45,746 nucleotides of DNA, taken from assembly GCA_015039465.1 (NCBI GenBank), contig MU130261.1, positions 119,629-165,374 of the forward strand, in the 5' to 3' direction. The notes below the pieces were generated by a model, which ran no database searches, was not told where the DNA came from, and saw only the letters and a program-made list of their open reading frames with translations. The position numbers were made by a program, and so were the translations under genes. The number at the start of each line of letters is the position of its first letter. Position 1 is the stretch's first letter. The stretch comes from Phlegmacium glaucopus (lineage: Eukaryota > Basidiomycota > Agaricomycetes > Agaricales > Cortinariaceae). Shown here piece by piece: positions 1 to 9,141 of this stretch.

Positions 1-1055
1 GTATTAATGAAAGAAAATCAGTGCCTCAAGGGAAATAATGTTCAGAGTTGAAATAAGGTTTCAACTCTGCACTCACGTAAGCAAAATAAAGTAAGTGATG
101 TAATCGATTGATAATGGATCAGTAATGATAAACGAGATCCATTGAATGGTAATTATATTTTTTTGAAATAAGGTTTCAACTCTGAGTAATGATAAACGAG
201 ATCGACGCTTTGATAGAGTTGTCCAATACCCGGGGCTTCTGTTTGACAGATCGGAGTGCTACTTGAGGTTGAGGCTTAAACGTTTAGATCGATATGGTTT
301 TGAGGCACTGCTGCCTTCATTAACCCGTCTAATGCTTGGGTCTTAGGTATTCCGATACCCTAGTTTTCCTGACACCTCTGTGCATCTTCCTTGGCGCTGT
401 CGCGGGTTTGGTAAGCGTGAGCAACTAAGCCAAGACCAAAATCTTCTGGCTTTCTGCGCACGATGTCTTCTCGTTTAACTTTGTTTTCTCAATTCTTACT
501 GTCTCAAACTTTTTGCGCTCATGAGTCGAGTCGTGTAGTATGAGAGCAGCCAGAGTTGTGCAGAACGGAGGTTTTAAGAGTGTTACTGGAGTCGACTTCT
601 GTACACCTTTTACCACTTTCACCTGCACTGCTGGTTTTCGTGGAACATATAGAACCTACGTCTTCTAGTCGAAAGATTATACTTTGACTGACTTTTGCTC
701 CTCGGTTTTCGAGTGGATTGTCTCGACTTTGTTGTGAAAGTCAACTACCAAGTCGCTGCGCTATTGGACTAATATGCGAGATAACGCGAACAATAAACAA
801 ATGAATGATAAGATAAACGGATACTTAAATAACAATCAACGACTGAAACTCGCACAGTTCAACAACCACCTGCTCAGAGTGAAAAGGGAGCCTTTTATAG
901 CCAAAAACGGAGGTACCCTGAAAACAGTGGCACCTCCTGAAATGGTAGTGTGATGGGTGGGAAGGGAGGGAAAAAAGAGAGAAGAGAGAGACAAAGGAGA
1001 GAAGGAAAATGAGAAGGAAGATGGTAAGTGCAATGAAGTAAGGAAGAGAATGCAG
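1..1055. other. Transposon-flanking non-coding stretch
   Basis: No convincing gene is seen. At 43-69 there is a perfect hairpin with 11-bp arms (CAGAGTTGAAA / TTTCAACTCTG) around TAAGG. The right half of it is repeated near 164-184, followed by a second copy of AGTAATGATAAACGAGAT, so a short segment was duplicated in tandem. On the minus strand a TATAAAAGG box lies near 893-901, in the presumed 3' terminal region of the adjacent DIRS/Ngaro retrotransposon; it could belong to that element's repeat-borne promoter. I looked for split direct repeats matching 5057-5640 and did not find them by eye. Confidence 0.5.
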
Positions 1056-1979
1056 CTATAGGCCAGAGCCATAGAGAAGGGACACTAAGAAAACAGGGTG
1101 TCGACGAATATAGATTTGGAAGGTTTGAGAGGACCACCGGCCGATAGCTTGTATCATGTGGGAAGGTAGACCAGCTTCTGCGAGTGCAGAAGCACCACCA
1201 GCACGCAAAGAGTGGCCACTGATGTTGTCAGGGAAGTGTTTCCTGAGCAAATGGAGAAACCATGAACGAGTAGGAATAGATCCATCTTGTTTCAGCCACA
1301 ATTCCACGCACAAAGGGAAAAGTCGGTCGCGCAAGGCGAGGTAAGTCAAGAAAGGGTGTGACAGATCATCGTCGAGATCTGTTGACTGTATGATGACTTG
1401 ACTCCCTTCAAAAAACCGGTCAGCTTTGTGGCCAGGTAGTAAGAATTGGAAAGATTTAGGGTTAATCTGGACCATGTTTTGCATAATGACTTTGCGATAA
1501 TCTTGCAGCCTCTTCTGGTCAGGCCAAGTTAGTTCTCCTAAGTGCAATAAGCCATGGCAGCCAGTGAACAGGATGGCTAAGAAGAGACTATCGTTAAAGG
1601 AAAGGGGAGGTTTGTAATACTGGCGGAGGCTTGCAAGTTCCAGTCTTGTAAGAGGCCGTTTTCGTGACGTGGCAGATGGAAGCATTTTCCAGCAGCCTTC
1701 AAGTGTTTTGGAAACGAGCCAGTGGCGGCGGTGTGTTCTGACATCAGGGAAAAAAGGTTCAAGCTGGTTACAGATACCTGAGAGGTAAGATGCAACAGAT
1801 TGGGGCTTGATATGATGAGACATATAGACAGCATAGAAACTGAGAGTATCAGGTGTGGGATCAACGGGGAAGGAATGGGAAGAACAGAAATCAAAATATG
1901 ACAAAACGGCAGAGGAGTAGGAAGAAATGGAGCTTGGCTCAAAGGCGCAAGCTATTGCAATTGCACATTCACGAAGCAA
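1056..1979 (-). CDS. Tyrosine recombinase of DIRS/Ngaro element
   Basis: About 300 residues are open without stops. The N-terminal part (SSISSYSSAVLSYFDFCSSH) resembles the SAM-like core-binding domain of tyrosine recombinases. The catalytic part shows FTGCHGLLHLGELTWPD around the first catalytic position, HKADRFFEG, then GHSLRAGGASALAEAG (the HxxR box), GRWSSQTFQIYIRRHP with the conserved W and the nucleophilic tyrosine, ending in VFLVSLLYGSGL. Catalytic residues H, R, W and Y are present. In the first block the expected arginine of an R-x-G/E motif reads histidine (GLLHLGEL, where related elements commonly have GLLRLGEL), a likely inactivating G-to-A change. This enzyme would insert the circular cDNA of the element. 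Confidence 0.8.
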   Translation of the reverse strand: MLRECAIAIACAFEPSSISSYSSAVLSYFDFCSSHSFPVDPTPDTLSFYAVYMSHHIKPQSVASYLSGICNQLEPFFPDVRTHRRHWLVSKTLEGCWKMLPSATSRKRPLTRLELASLRQYYKPPLSFNDSLFLAILFTGCHGLLHLGELTWPDQKRLQDYRKVIMQNMVQINPKSFQFLLPGHKADRFFEGSQVIIQSTDLDDDLSHPFLTYLALRDRLFPLCVELWLKQDGSIPTRSWFLHLLRKHFPDNISGHSLRAGGASALAEAGLPSHMIQAIGRWSSQTFQIYIRRHPVFLVSLLYGSGL

Positions 1980-2032
1980 CCGCTCTCAAGTCCAGACTTC
2001 TCAATGAGAATGTCCGGACGTGGGTTGCTTGG

Positions 2033-2386
2033 TCATAATCGAGTCTCCCCCAGTGTAAAATGAGGGGGTGAAAATTTAGTAATAACCAGAGAGAGAGTGT
2101 CGGCAACGTTGTTTTCGTTTTGAGGAATGTGGAAGACTCGCATTTGGATTTTCGAGTCAATAAGAAGGTCAATAGCAGTGACAAGGATAGGGTTGTATGC
2201 TGGTAGGGCGTGGAGCATGTTGAACATATCGACAGAGTTTGAGCTGTCAGTCAAAATGGCTAAGTGACGAGGTTTTGGGGAAGCTGATTTGCAAATGTGG
2301 CTAAGAGTGGACAAGATGGTTAACGCCTCAAAAAAAGAAGATGCCATTTTGAGAAGAGGGAGAGATAGCACATGAAAAACCTTCAC
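2033..2386 (-). pseudogene. RNase H domain of DIRS/Ngaro element, frameshifted
   Basis: The segment reads HLAILTDSSNSVDMFNMLHA, then MRVFHIPQNENNVADTLS. The D-S-S-N-S and N-x-VAD-x-LS blocks match the C-terminal half of the RNase H domain that follows DIRS-type RT. It is in a different frame from the RT because of one base in the seven-A run at plus 2330-2336, which is a typical slippage or sequencing-error site. The RT-side frame runs straight into this run, so RT and RNase H were one protein. The join to the recombinase downstream is also uninterrupted except for frame changes near 2000-2040. Confidence 0.65.
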
Positions 2387-3660
2387 AGGTTTTTGGTGAC
2401 CAGTATCCCATGCCTGTCAGGCAGGCGTCGCAAAGGAACGTGTCGTGTGCCTCGGATCTGGTCCATTCTCGAGACTCAATGATGTGGACACCATCTGAGT
2501 TTTCAATGTGTGAAGCTAACCAACTGAGCTCGCTACAGATGGTGTTATTGATAGAAAGCTTTTGGAAAGGATGTGAGCCATGCCGCATTTTCTCATAGAC
2601 GCTCGAAAGGCCCGGTCGGAGCAGAGGGAAAACATTCAGGGCCCAATTGACCCAGCCAGCTAATAAACACTGGAAATCTCTAAGTGAACGGTGTTGCCGC
2701 AGGTTGGCAAAGGTATGGATAGCTACTACTAGATCGGTTTTGGCATCAGAGGGCATTGTGATTGTCATAAGGTTTGGGTCAACACTGAAACCGATAATCA
2801 GAAGGGGAGCTCCTGACACCTGTTTGTGCTCTTCATGAGGAATTCCAAGATCATCGAAAAGCCATAACAGGTGGGCTTGTTTTGTGGGCATGTATTTTTG
2901 ATAAGGGGGATAGAAGGTAAGATGATTAGCGAATTCCCAAGAGAAGGTGTCATCAACATATGCAAAGAGATCACATATACACTTGATCACAATGGCAATC
3001 CAGAGGGCAAGTCCAAAGAAGATGATCCAGAGTCAACCAGCTCCTCAGTTTCCAAAATTGTTGTTGTTATCAATGTGATGGAGACCGAGAATGGTGACAA
3101 CCTGTCGTAGCTGCCACAAAGGATGCATAGGCAAGCATCGATAAGCTTGTGATACATCCATCTTGAATAAAACGAGGGGGATATCACCGTAATGCTCTCT
3201 CACTCTGATGAGAGCTTTACCAAGGACATGGAGTGTATCTAGGTGAATACTCGCATCGTCAGGGGAGATATAGGAGTTTGGTGAGTACTCTCCTGCTGAG
3301 TGATCAACTACGAGGCAAAATTTATCTGAATGGGGCTTAGGCACAACCCACAGTGGGATCATTGTCATGCCAGGCGACAACTCCGTGAACGGATCTGAGA
3401 ATCGACCGAGTCTCATTTCCTCATCTCTTTGCTCCTTCATGAACCGTACATGCTCCGGGCTCCTTATACCTTGAAGGACAGCGTTGTCGACAATCTCAGA
3501 TGCATCAGAGTTCAGAGTGACTGCCCATGGCCAAAACCCGGTTCTAAGGCCTTTGCACACAGACTTGACTAGCAGCTGGTTCGGATGGGTCCTCAGCAGA
3601 CTTTGGAAACAGTTAACATTGATGGGTGTGGTGATATGGAAAAGGGTGAGGTCAAGTGTT
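2328..3660 (-). pseudogene. Reverse transcriptase of DIRS/Ngaro element, broken
   Basis: The minus-strand frame from about 3660 shows RT palm segments: VVPKPHSDKFCLVVDHS (fingers/palm), LFKMDVSQAYRCLPMHP (the DxxxAYR catalytic block) and AYVDDTFSWE (the YxDD catalytic motif), followed by a thumb/connection region with LAGWVNWALNVFPLLRPGLS, typical of DIRS-type RTs. Two in-frame TGA codons (minus strand, at 3047-3045 and 3035-3033) fall in the block that normally reads F-G-N-R-x-x-G-R-L-W, so each replaces an arginine and is one C-to-T change from CGA. Upstream the frame is also broken relative to gag near 3660-3700. No active enzyme could be made from this copy. Confidence 0.8.
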
Positions 3661-3832
3661 AATGGTGTTCCACCTCATGGCGTCGACTAACTTGTTGTGA
3701 GGTGGACTAGGTACCGGCGGTGCAGTCTCGGTGACTGAGGCTGTAGTGACACAAGATAAATCATCATTTGCCCATACATATTCACAAACAAAACGTGGAC
3801 GATGCTCCTAGTGCACATCATGAGGTGATTTT

Positions 3833-5056
3833 TTACTTCTTGCTGGGGCTGCAATCACCTGCGATATGGCCTCCCCTGGAACATTTGGAGCAGACGTGTA
3901 AGTAGTTGCAGTTGGCGGCTGTATTGGGGCAATGGCTCTCATTCCATCTTCGACAGGCAGCGCTATGCCGACGGTTTGCGACTTCCCTTGGTCTTGGCTC
4001 TGAGAGCTGACTTGAGGCAAGGTTTGACAGGTTATGAACCCATTGGATCTGTAAGTCTGCGAATTCGGCGAAGTTGGATAGCTCGAGGTCACGTCGTTGG
4101 GCTGTCCTGAGCCGGACAGCTCTGTCATAATTGATAACTCGGTTGTGGAATTGGGATGGTAAGGAAGCGAAGTAACGCTGGATATGCTTGCTGTAGAGCT
4201 GCATCTCTTGCTTTCTGTGTCGGAAAACAAAGAGGACGGCATCGGCCATGCAATCCCATGCAATAACCCAGTCTCCGTGAGTTTTGACTGTTTTCGCTGA
4301 TGTGGATGAGCCATGGAGCAACTCAACATTTCTTCCGAGCTCAATAGTGTCTTTGGTTTTGTAGGATGTTGTGTAGATATTGGAGAAGACATGGTTGAGG
4401 TCAATGGCATTCCCGCTGAGCAGGTTGAGCCACTCTGCCTGGGGAAACTGCGGGATAGGTCTGTTGCAGTTGAGCAGGGAAGATTGTGCTTGTTTAATGT
4501 TGCAAGAGAAATTCTCGAGTAAAGACTGGGTTTTCTGAAGGGACGGAGAGAGGACGACTGTACCTTGGTCCGTCTCTTTAAAGACGTTCCATGGTAACGA
4601 CTTGAAGTCGAGGCGAGTCTTTTTGGCATATTCATTGTCCTCATCATCTGATGTTGGGGAACAGGCTCGCTTAAACGCTCTAACAGAGTGGGTCTCGGGC
4701 ACTGGCTGTTCACTAACATCATCTTGCTTGTCTGGTGGAGATTCTGCAAGCTGCTGCTGGACATTGTTGACTCGTTCAATGTTTCCCCTTCGGTATTGCT
4801 CGAAATTTTTGAGCATGTTGAAATATGGTTTGTAAACTGACAGGAAGACATCTTCGTTGGCGTTATCATGGGGGATAGACTGCTGAAGGAGTATGGATGC
4901 TTTGGGTTTGGATATTTTGCTGGATCTGAAGTCTTGAACAATGTTGGTACATTTATCAACAACTTGTTTTTGGTTTTCCAATACTTCTGGTGTGTCCGAC
5001 GAGGTGACACTCGGTCTCGTGAAGCTGCTGGACGATGTTTCACCATGATGGGACAT
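3833..5056 (-). CDS. Gag-like protein with CCHC zinc knuckle (DIRS/Ngaro element)
   Basis: An intact 407-residue frame starts at a methionine just inside the 5' end of the element. The N-terminus is Ser/Thr-rich and the middle is mostly helical in character. The last 45 residues carry a cysteine-rich segment ending in CSKCSRGGHIAGDC, a CCHC zinc knuckle (C-x2-C-x4-H-x4-C), preceded by another Cys/His cluster (CRRWNESHCP). This is the nucleic-acid-binding signature of retrotransposon Gag proteins. It is the only coding part of the element without a disabling mutation. The alternative frame over the same interval is also open but Ser/Pro/Thr-rich without motifs, and I regard it as a shadow. Confidence 0.75.
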   Translation of the reverse strand: MSHHGETSSSSFTRPSVTSSDTPEVLENQKQVVDKCTNIVQDFRSSKISKPKASILLQQSIPHDNANEDVFLSVYKPYFNMLKNFEQYRRGNIERVNNVQQQLAESPPDKQDDVSEQPVPETHSVRAFKRACSPTSDDEDNEYAKKTRLDFKSLPWNVFKETDQGTVVLSPSLQKTQSLLENFSCNIKQAQSSLLNCNRPIPQFPQAEWLNLLSGNAIDLNHVFSNIYTTSYKTKDTIELGRNVELLHGSSTSAKTVKTHGDWVIAWDCMADAVLFVFRHRKQEMQLYSKHIQRYFASLPSQFHNRVINYDRAVRLRTAQRRDLELSNFAEFADLQIQWVHNLSNLASSQLSEPRPREVANRRHSAACRRWNESHCPNTAANCNYLHVCSKCSRGGHIAGDCSPSKK

Positions 5057-5626
5057 AGTTATCGCTTAGTGACACAAATTTTTTTGGATGTGAGGAACAA
5101 AATTTATAAGTGAAAAACACTAAGCACTAGAGAACAAAAGACGGTAGGTAAATCAGATGATTTTGCAAGAGAAATAGGCTCACACAGAGTGCAAGAGAGG
5201 GTGGGTGAAGAACTGTTCTCGCACTCCAGGATTAATAACACAAAAAACTGAAACATGACATCACAGTGGAAGAAAGTCTGAGACACTACAGCTGGTGCTG
5301 GCTAGAGCATGGGGTGGATGTAGCGAGTCCACCGGAATGAGCACAGCTGAGTCGGCTGCTGTCAGTCCCTCACGGTGGTTAGCTTAGAGTAAACAAGTTT
5401 AAATTACAATCAATGCAACTCTATTATCGTGGAGGTACAGATATCACAATATCAATAATTGTATCTGTCATCTACATCATACAACTCAAATGATGAAACT
5501 CATTTTTTTTGTAAACCCCAAAACGAGGATAGGCAGGAGCCTGCATCAAACTGAATAATGAATACTCTAATTAAAAAATGTTGGAAATAGCAATTTGAGC
5601 AAAACTAGACAGCTACCTGTCTACCA
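5057..5626. other. Presumed 5' terminal region of the retrotransposon and adjacent AT-rich spacer
   Basis: No gene is seen. The part next to gag (5057-5400) is probably leader/terminal repeat of the DIRS/Ngaro element. It holds a stretch (about 5300-5390) rich in CTGCTGTC/GGCTGCTG motifs. From 5400 to 5626 the sequence is AT-rich without motifs I recognise. Confidence 0.35.
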
Positions 5627-5766
5627 GTTGTCAAACGCTTCGCCTGTGGATATTTCCTGTCATTTCACCAAGTTCATTGTCTGGCTGGAAGCCAACCAAC
5701 GGCACATATCAAGAAGCATTGGGTCCATTGATAGTGTTGATGGCAACTGATTTGCATGATAGCTGA
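5627..5766 (+). repeat. Dispersed ~135-bp repeat, copy 1
   Basis: About 90 percent identical by eye to 11529-11664 in the same orientation. Both copies share GGCTGGAAGCCAACCAA and CAAGAAGCATTGGGTCCATT. Reading frames are open through both copies in places, but stops occur at matching positions, so it looks like a fragment of an older repeat family and not a shared exon. An (AT)n tract of about 15 bases follows this copy. Confidence 0.6.
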
Positions 5767-5884
5767 TAATTATAAATATATATATATAATTACATAATAA
5801 ACAAAAGTAAGACGTGTGCAACACAGTGCAACCCAAGTTTGGTCTTGTCACACAGAGGAAAACAGTAATGACAGTTTAAGGTCT

Positions 5885-6444
5885 TGTTACATTCCGTTAT
5901 ACGTTACTCTGGTCCGGCTCCGTTGGAGCTGTTTCCGGTAGTCCGTACTCCGTACAGTGCCTTCCCTTATATCCCAAACTACTCTTCCTATGTTCAACTC
6001 CGAGACTTCTCCGTGTCATTCCGGTTCCTCTGTCTATACTCCAAACCCGTTATCACTTCTTCGCCACTACCACTATTCTTTGTCATCATCTTTCCCATCA
6101 TCAGTCAGAATACCCGCCATGGATTATTCACCCAAGAATGCAGAACCTTTCCGGGAGCAGAACGCAGCACTTATATTTATCTCTTATATTTCGGTTGCTA
6201 TTCCTTTATTTATTTAAGTACTCGAAACTTGTATGTTTTCCCTCAGTTCAAATATCAACTTTGTTTCCTCCTCTTGTTTGTCCTCTAAGTCACTGAGGTC
6301 TTCCGTCTTATTACTTCTTCTTCCGTTCCAAAATCAGGACACCTTAGGAGCTGGGCGGCACAGCCCACACGCTGAGGCCAACGTCCTTTCCGCTTACTGT
6401 TCCGGAGTAACTCCGACGTGACTTCCTTGGTTTTAAACTTAACA
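5885..6444. mobile_element. Solo LTR (Gypsy-like), 560 bp, with 5-bp target duplication
   Basis: The element starts TGTTACATTCCG and ends TTAAACTTAACA, so its ends form the inverted pair TGTTA/TAACA. It is flanked on both sides by GGTCT (5880-5884 and 6445-6449), an exact 5-bp target duplication. TG...CA ends plus a 5-bp duplication are what an LTR retrotransposon leaves after LTR-LTR recombination. The interior is rich in TCCG motifs, common in Gypsy LTRs of mushrooms. Internal short reading frames are not meaningful. Confidence 0.8.
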
Positions 6445-6449
6445 GGTCT

Positions 6450-7790
6450 TTAATTTTCACTGAGTGCCATCTAAGCATTGTAGGAAATAATACAAACCAT
6501 ACGCCGTTCCGATATTTCAAATTTCTCCATTTCTTCCGTTCGTTATTCCCTTATATTCTTCTGTCTTTCACTTGTGATTGTAATAACCGTTTTTTTGTCA
6601 TATCACATGAATCCGTTACTCTCACGGGTAGAGTATAAATCTCCTTTGTATTTCGTAGCAGTACCTCAGTCTTTTACTTCGAGACTGAGGTCAGTAGTTT
6701 ATTCACTCTACCATTCAACATTAGTATTGTAAGGAACGGAGTTCGTTCACACGAGCAAGCGCACGCACGAAAGACGATTTCCCGTTTTAGAAACATGTCA
6801 CGCGTGACTTTCCCGTTCTGGGAAAAATCACGCACAGGAAAAGGAGCACGGGCAGCAACGGGCTCGCGCAAGAAAAATGAAAAATGAAAGCATCTAAAGA
6901 GAGTTAGAATGCTCTAAAAATTTAATTAAACAGGATAATTTTCTAAAGATCAATAACACTAGTAAATTTCATTTCAAAATTTCCTTCATCCTAGGTATAA
7001 AAGTAGCAGAGTTTTATTGTAGAAAGGCAGTGGAACAGCCCACCATTTAGCTAGCCTCGGATCTCTTACGTCATTCTCATAAAGAGACTTCAAAAACCTC
7101 TTTACCGCATTAATCTCTCAAATATCAAAACGTATTACATTTACAATTTCGCAAGCGCTTAATTGTTATTGTGATCGAATATCTTGTGACTACATTGCTC
7201 GCACCATCGGAAATTAATATTTCTGACTAACCCCCACCAAAAAGTACCCGTTTCGAACCCCGGAACGTTTACGCACTTACAGTATTAACAAACAATAGTT
7301 GTATACTGTTCAATAAGCATCGAAGGTAGTTTATATAAGGTCCTAGATAGCTGAGTCCGAAGTTTAAAATAGGAAAAAGGGGAGGTATGAAGAATAATCA
7401 GACATAGGAGAAATATAGGAACAGTCTTCAAGACTGTTCCTGTGAATATATAAACAAAGTAAGGCGGCATAGGCTAAAGCTGTAGCTGGTTGGTCAAGAA
7501 AGATAAACAAAGAGAGGAAATAGTCATAGGACAATTCGGAAGAAAAATGAGGTAATCAAGGTGATAGACTCCTCGATAGTATATCACACTTATTGGTTAC
7601 CATAATTTATTTTGAAAGATACCGGAGGTCATATGTGTAGATACCATACGACAATCGGTACCTTTATAAATATGCGGTCATTTGAAGCTAGGTATGGAAT
7701 ATGACTGCGAAAACATGTTACTATTAATCAAATGTTGGTAAATTGGGCCACATACGGCATTTTAAGGTGGAGTCTGTGATAGTCATGGAC
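6450..7790. other. Gene-poor stretch between solo LTR and receptor gene
   Basis: No gene is recognised on either strand. There is a perfect 9-bp-arm hairpin CCTCAGTCT / AGACTGAGG at 6664-6690 and a TATA-like GGTATAAAAG near 6995. The last ~200 bases before 7791 would be the 3' flank of the minus-strand receptor gene. Confidence 0.4.
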
Positions 7791-9141
7791 TCAGACTGTC
7801 GTAGTAGTGAGGGTACTAGGAAGAGGTTTGCCCCAAAACATCCATAAACGTAGTATGTCCTGCGTCAAGATGAGCATAATTTTGGAACTTGATAGGGAGG
7901 TTCTAGAGAAGAGGGCGCAGGTGAAGTACTCACGCCTTGACTGCCAAAAATTATTCCTACCGCCGTAGGGACTGTAAAAAAAATTGATACCTGAGTACAT
8001 TATTTGGAATTTAAACAGACCCTTACTCACGGACGGCCAAAGAAAGAGAAAAGGTATTGTCCCAGTTGGCCATTTCATGTACTATTCCCAACCTGTCAAT
8101 ATAATAAATTAATCCGCTGGGACACTTTGATTATTTAAGCTTGAAAGCAACCCAATACACAGAATCAAACAGAGGCCAAAGAGCCCGAGACGCAGAAGGA
8201 GGCCGAACGGAGTATTGTTACGAATCAAAAGTGGTTTGCATGCCTTCCAGTGTTTGCGACATTTGAGGATGGTGAGCACTAGTCAAGGCAATGAATATAT
8301 ATCAATCAAATTTTGGCAAACGATCGGCGAAAGAAATCAGTACTATAAGGTACCATCCTCACCTCCCAAGATTAGGCATGCAATCACGGAACAAATGACA
8401 ATAGTCGATGTGATACGTACACTGTGAAACTTAGTAGTGGACAAAATGAGACTTTTCACAACGAGACGCACGGTACCCGGATCGACATATGACAAAAATA
8501 TCCATCGGGTTTCCGGAGAACAGCCGTTGGATTGAGGATGCCGAGCTAGGAGGGAAAGTCAAGTTCCACAATATTTATGGAGCTTTCATACTCACAATCA
8601 GGACTTCAAGCAGGATACCGGTGAAGACGCCATATGGTACGAAATAAAGCTGCCAGTCGATCAGAGAACAGCAGAATACTCAAACGAGGACAGATCACTC
8701 ACGATCCTTGTGGTTATGAAAATGGTAGATAGACCGGATATCGTGAGCCAGATCTTAGTCGCAGGAATCAGTATAATTTATCCAGGCTTTTGGAGAATTG
8801 TACTCACCTCTAGCATAAATGTCACAAAGGTAAGTGCGTTTCTGTGCGTATTTTAGTCATGCAAAGTTGATAACAAACAGTCAAACGAACAAGGCGGGAA
8901 ATGCATTTATTAGCATGGCTTGAAACAGACAGAGAATGTGACCCGGAGAAGGACCTGTTTGGTGGCCAAGGATGAGGAGGTAGCCAATGCATGATAAAGC
9001 CCATGAAAAATTGAACGAATACCAGGCCGTTGATCGTCGAATGCGGGAAGAAAACCAGGCGGTGCACAAAATGGCAGAAAGGAATATTAGCCCGAAAATA
9101 TAAAGGACATCATATGAAATAATAAAACGAATGTTGGACAT
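7791..9141 (-). CDS. Seven-transmembrane receptor-like membrane protein (basidiomycete GPCR-like family)
   Basis: I reconstruct ten exons on the minus strand: 9141-8891, 8841-8808, 8753-8703, 8649-8596, 8545-8472, 8421-8363, 8278-8152, 8092-8031, 7971-7934 and 7859-7791. Every intron is GT..AG and all phases agree, giving 272 residues and a stop at 7791. The protein has seven hydrophobic segments: FGLIFLSAILCTAWF, SWALSCIGYLLILG, a third through FPALNALTFVTFMLE, IWLTISGLSTIFI, VICSVIACLILG, LLLRLGLFGLCLILCIG and LSLAVLPTAVGIIFGSQG. PYGVF, NP.AV and FGSQ near the seventh helix recur in a family of putative receptors expanded in Agaricomycetes. The ligand is unknown. It is slightly short for the family, so an extra 5' exon upstream of 9141 is possible. 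Confidence 0.75.

Larger units (their letters stand above)
1056..5056 (-). mobile_element. DIRS/Ngaro-type tyrosine-recombinase retrotransposon, decayed
   Basis: Read on the minus strand, the order is gag (5056-3833), reverse transcriptase (about 3660-2328), RNase H (about 2386-2033) and tyrosine recombinase (1979-1056). This order, with a tyrosine recombinase in place of a DDE integrase, is characteristic of DIRS-order elements. No methyltransferase domain is seen, which fits the Ngaro group better than DIRS1. The element is decayed: the RT frame has two TGA codons, a frame change lies between gag and RT, and a seven-base A run (2330-2336) breaks RT from RNase H. The terminal split direct repeats expected of Ngaro elements were not found by eye, so true element ends are unknown and coordinates cover coding parts only. 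Confidence 0.85.

Noticed and set aside
3808..5046. Second long open frame (412 codons) overlapping Gag on the same strand
   Set aside because: It is in another phase, is Ser/Pro/Thr-rich, and lacks any motif; the Gag frame has the zinc knuckle.
5885..7260. Possible second mirrored (reversed) block, because TCCG motifs dominate and GpC is rare
   Set aside because: The interval contains a solo LTR with correct TG..CA ends and an exact 5-bp target duplication in the given orientation, and no forward partner of a reversed sequence is present in the window.
7255..7270. GTTTCGAACCCC resembling a tRNA B box
   Set aside because: No matching A box, acceptor stem or anticodon arm could be built around it.
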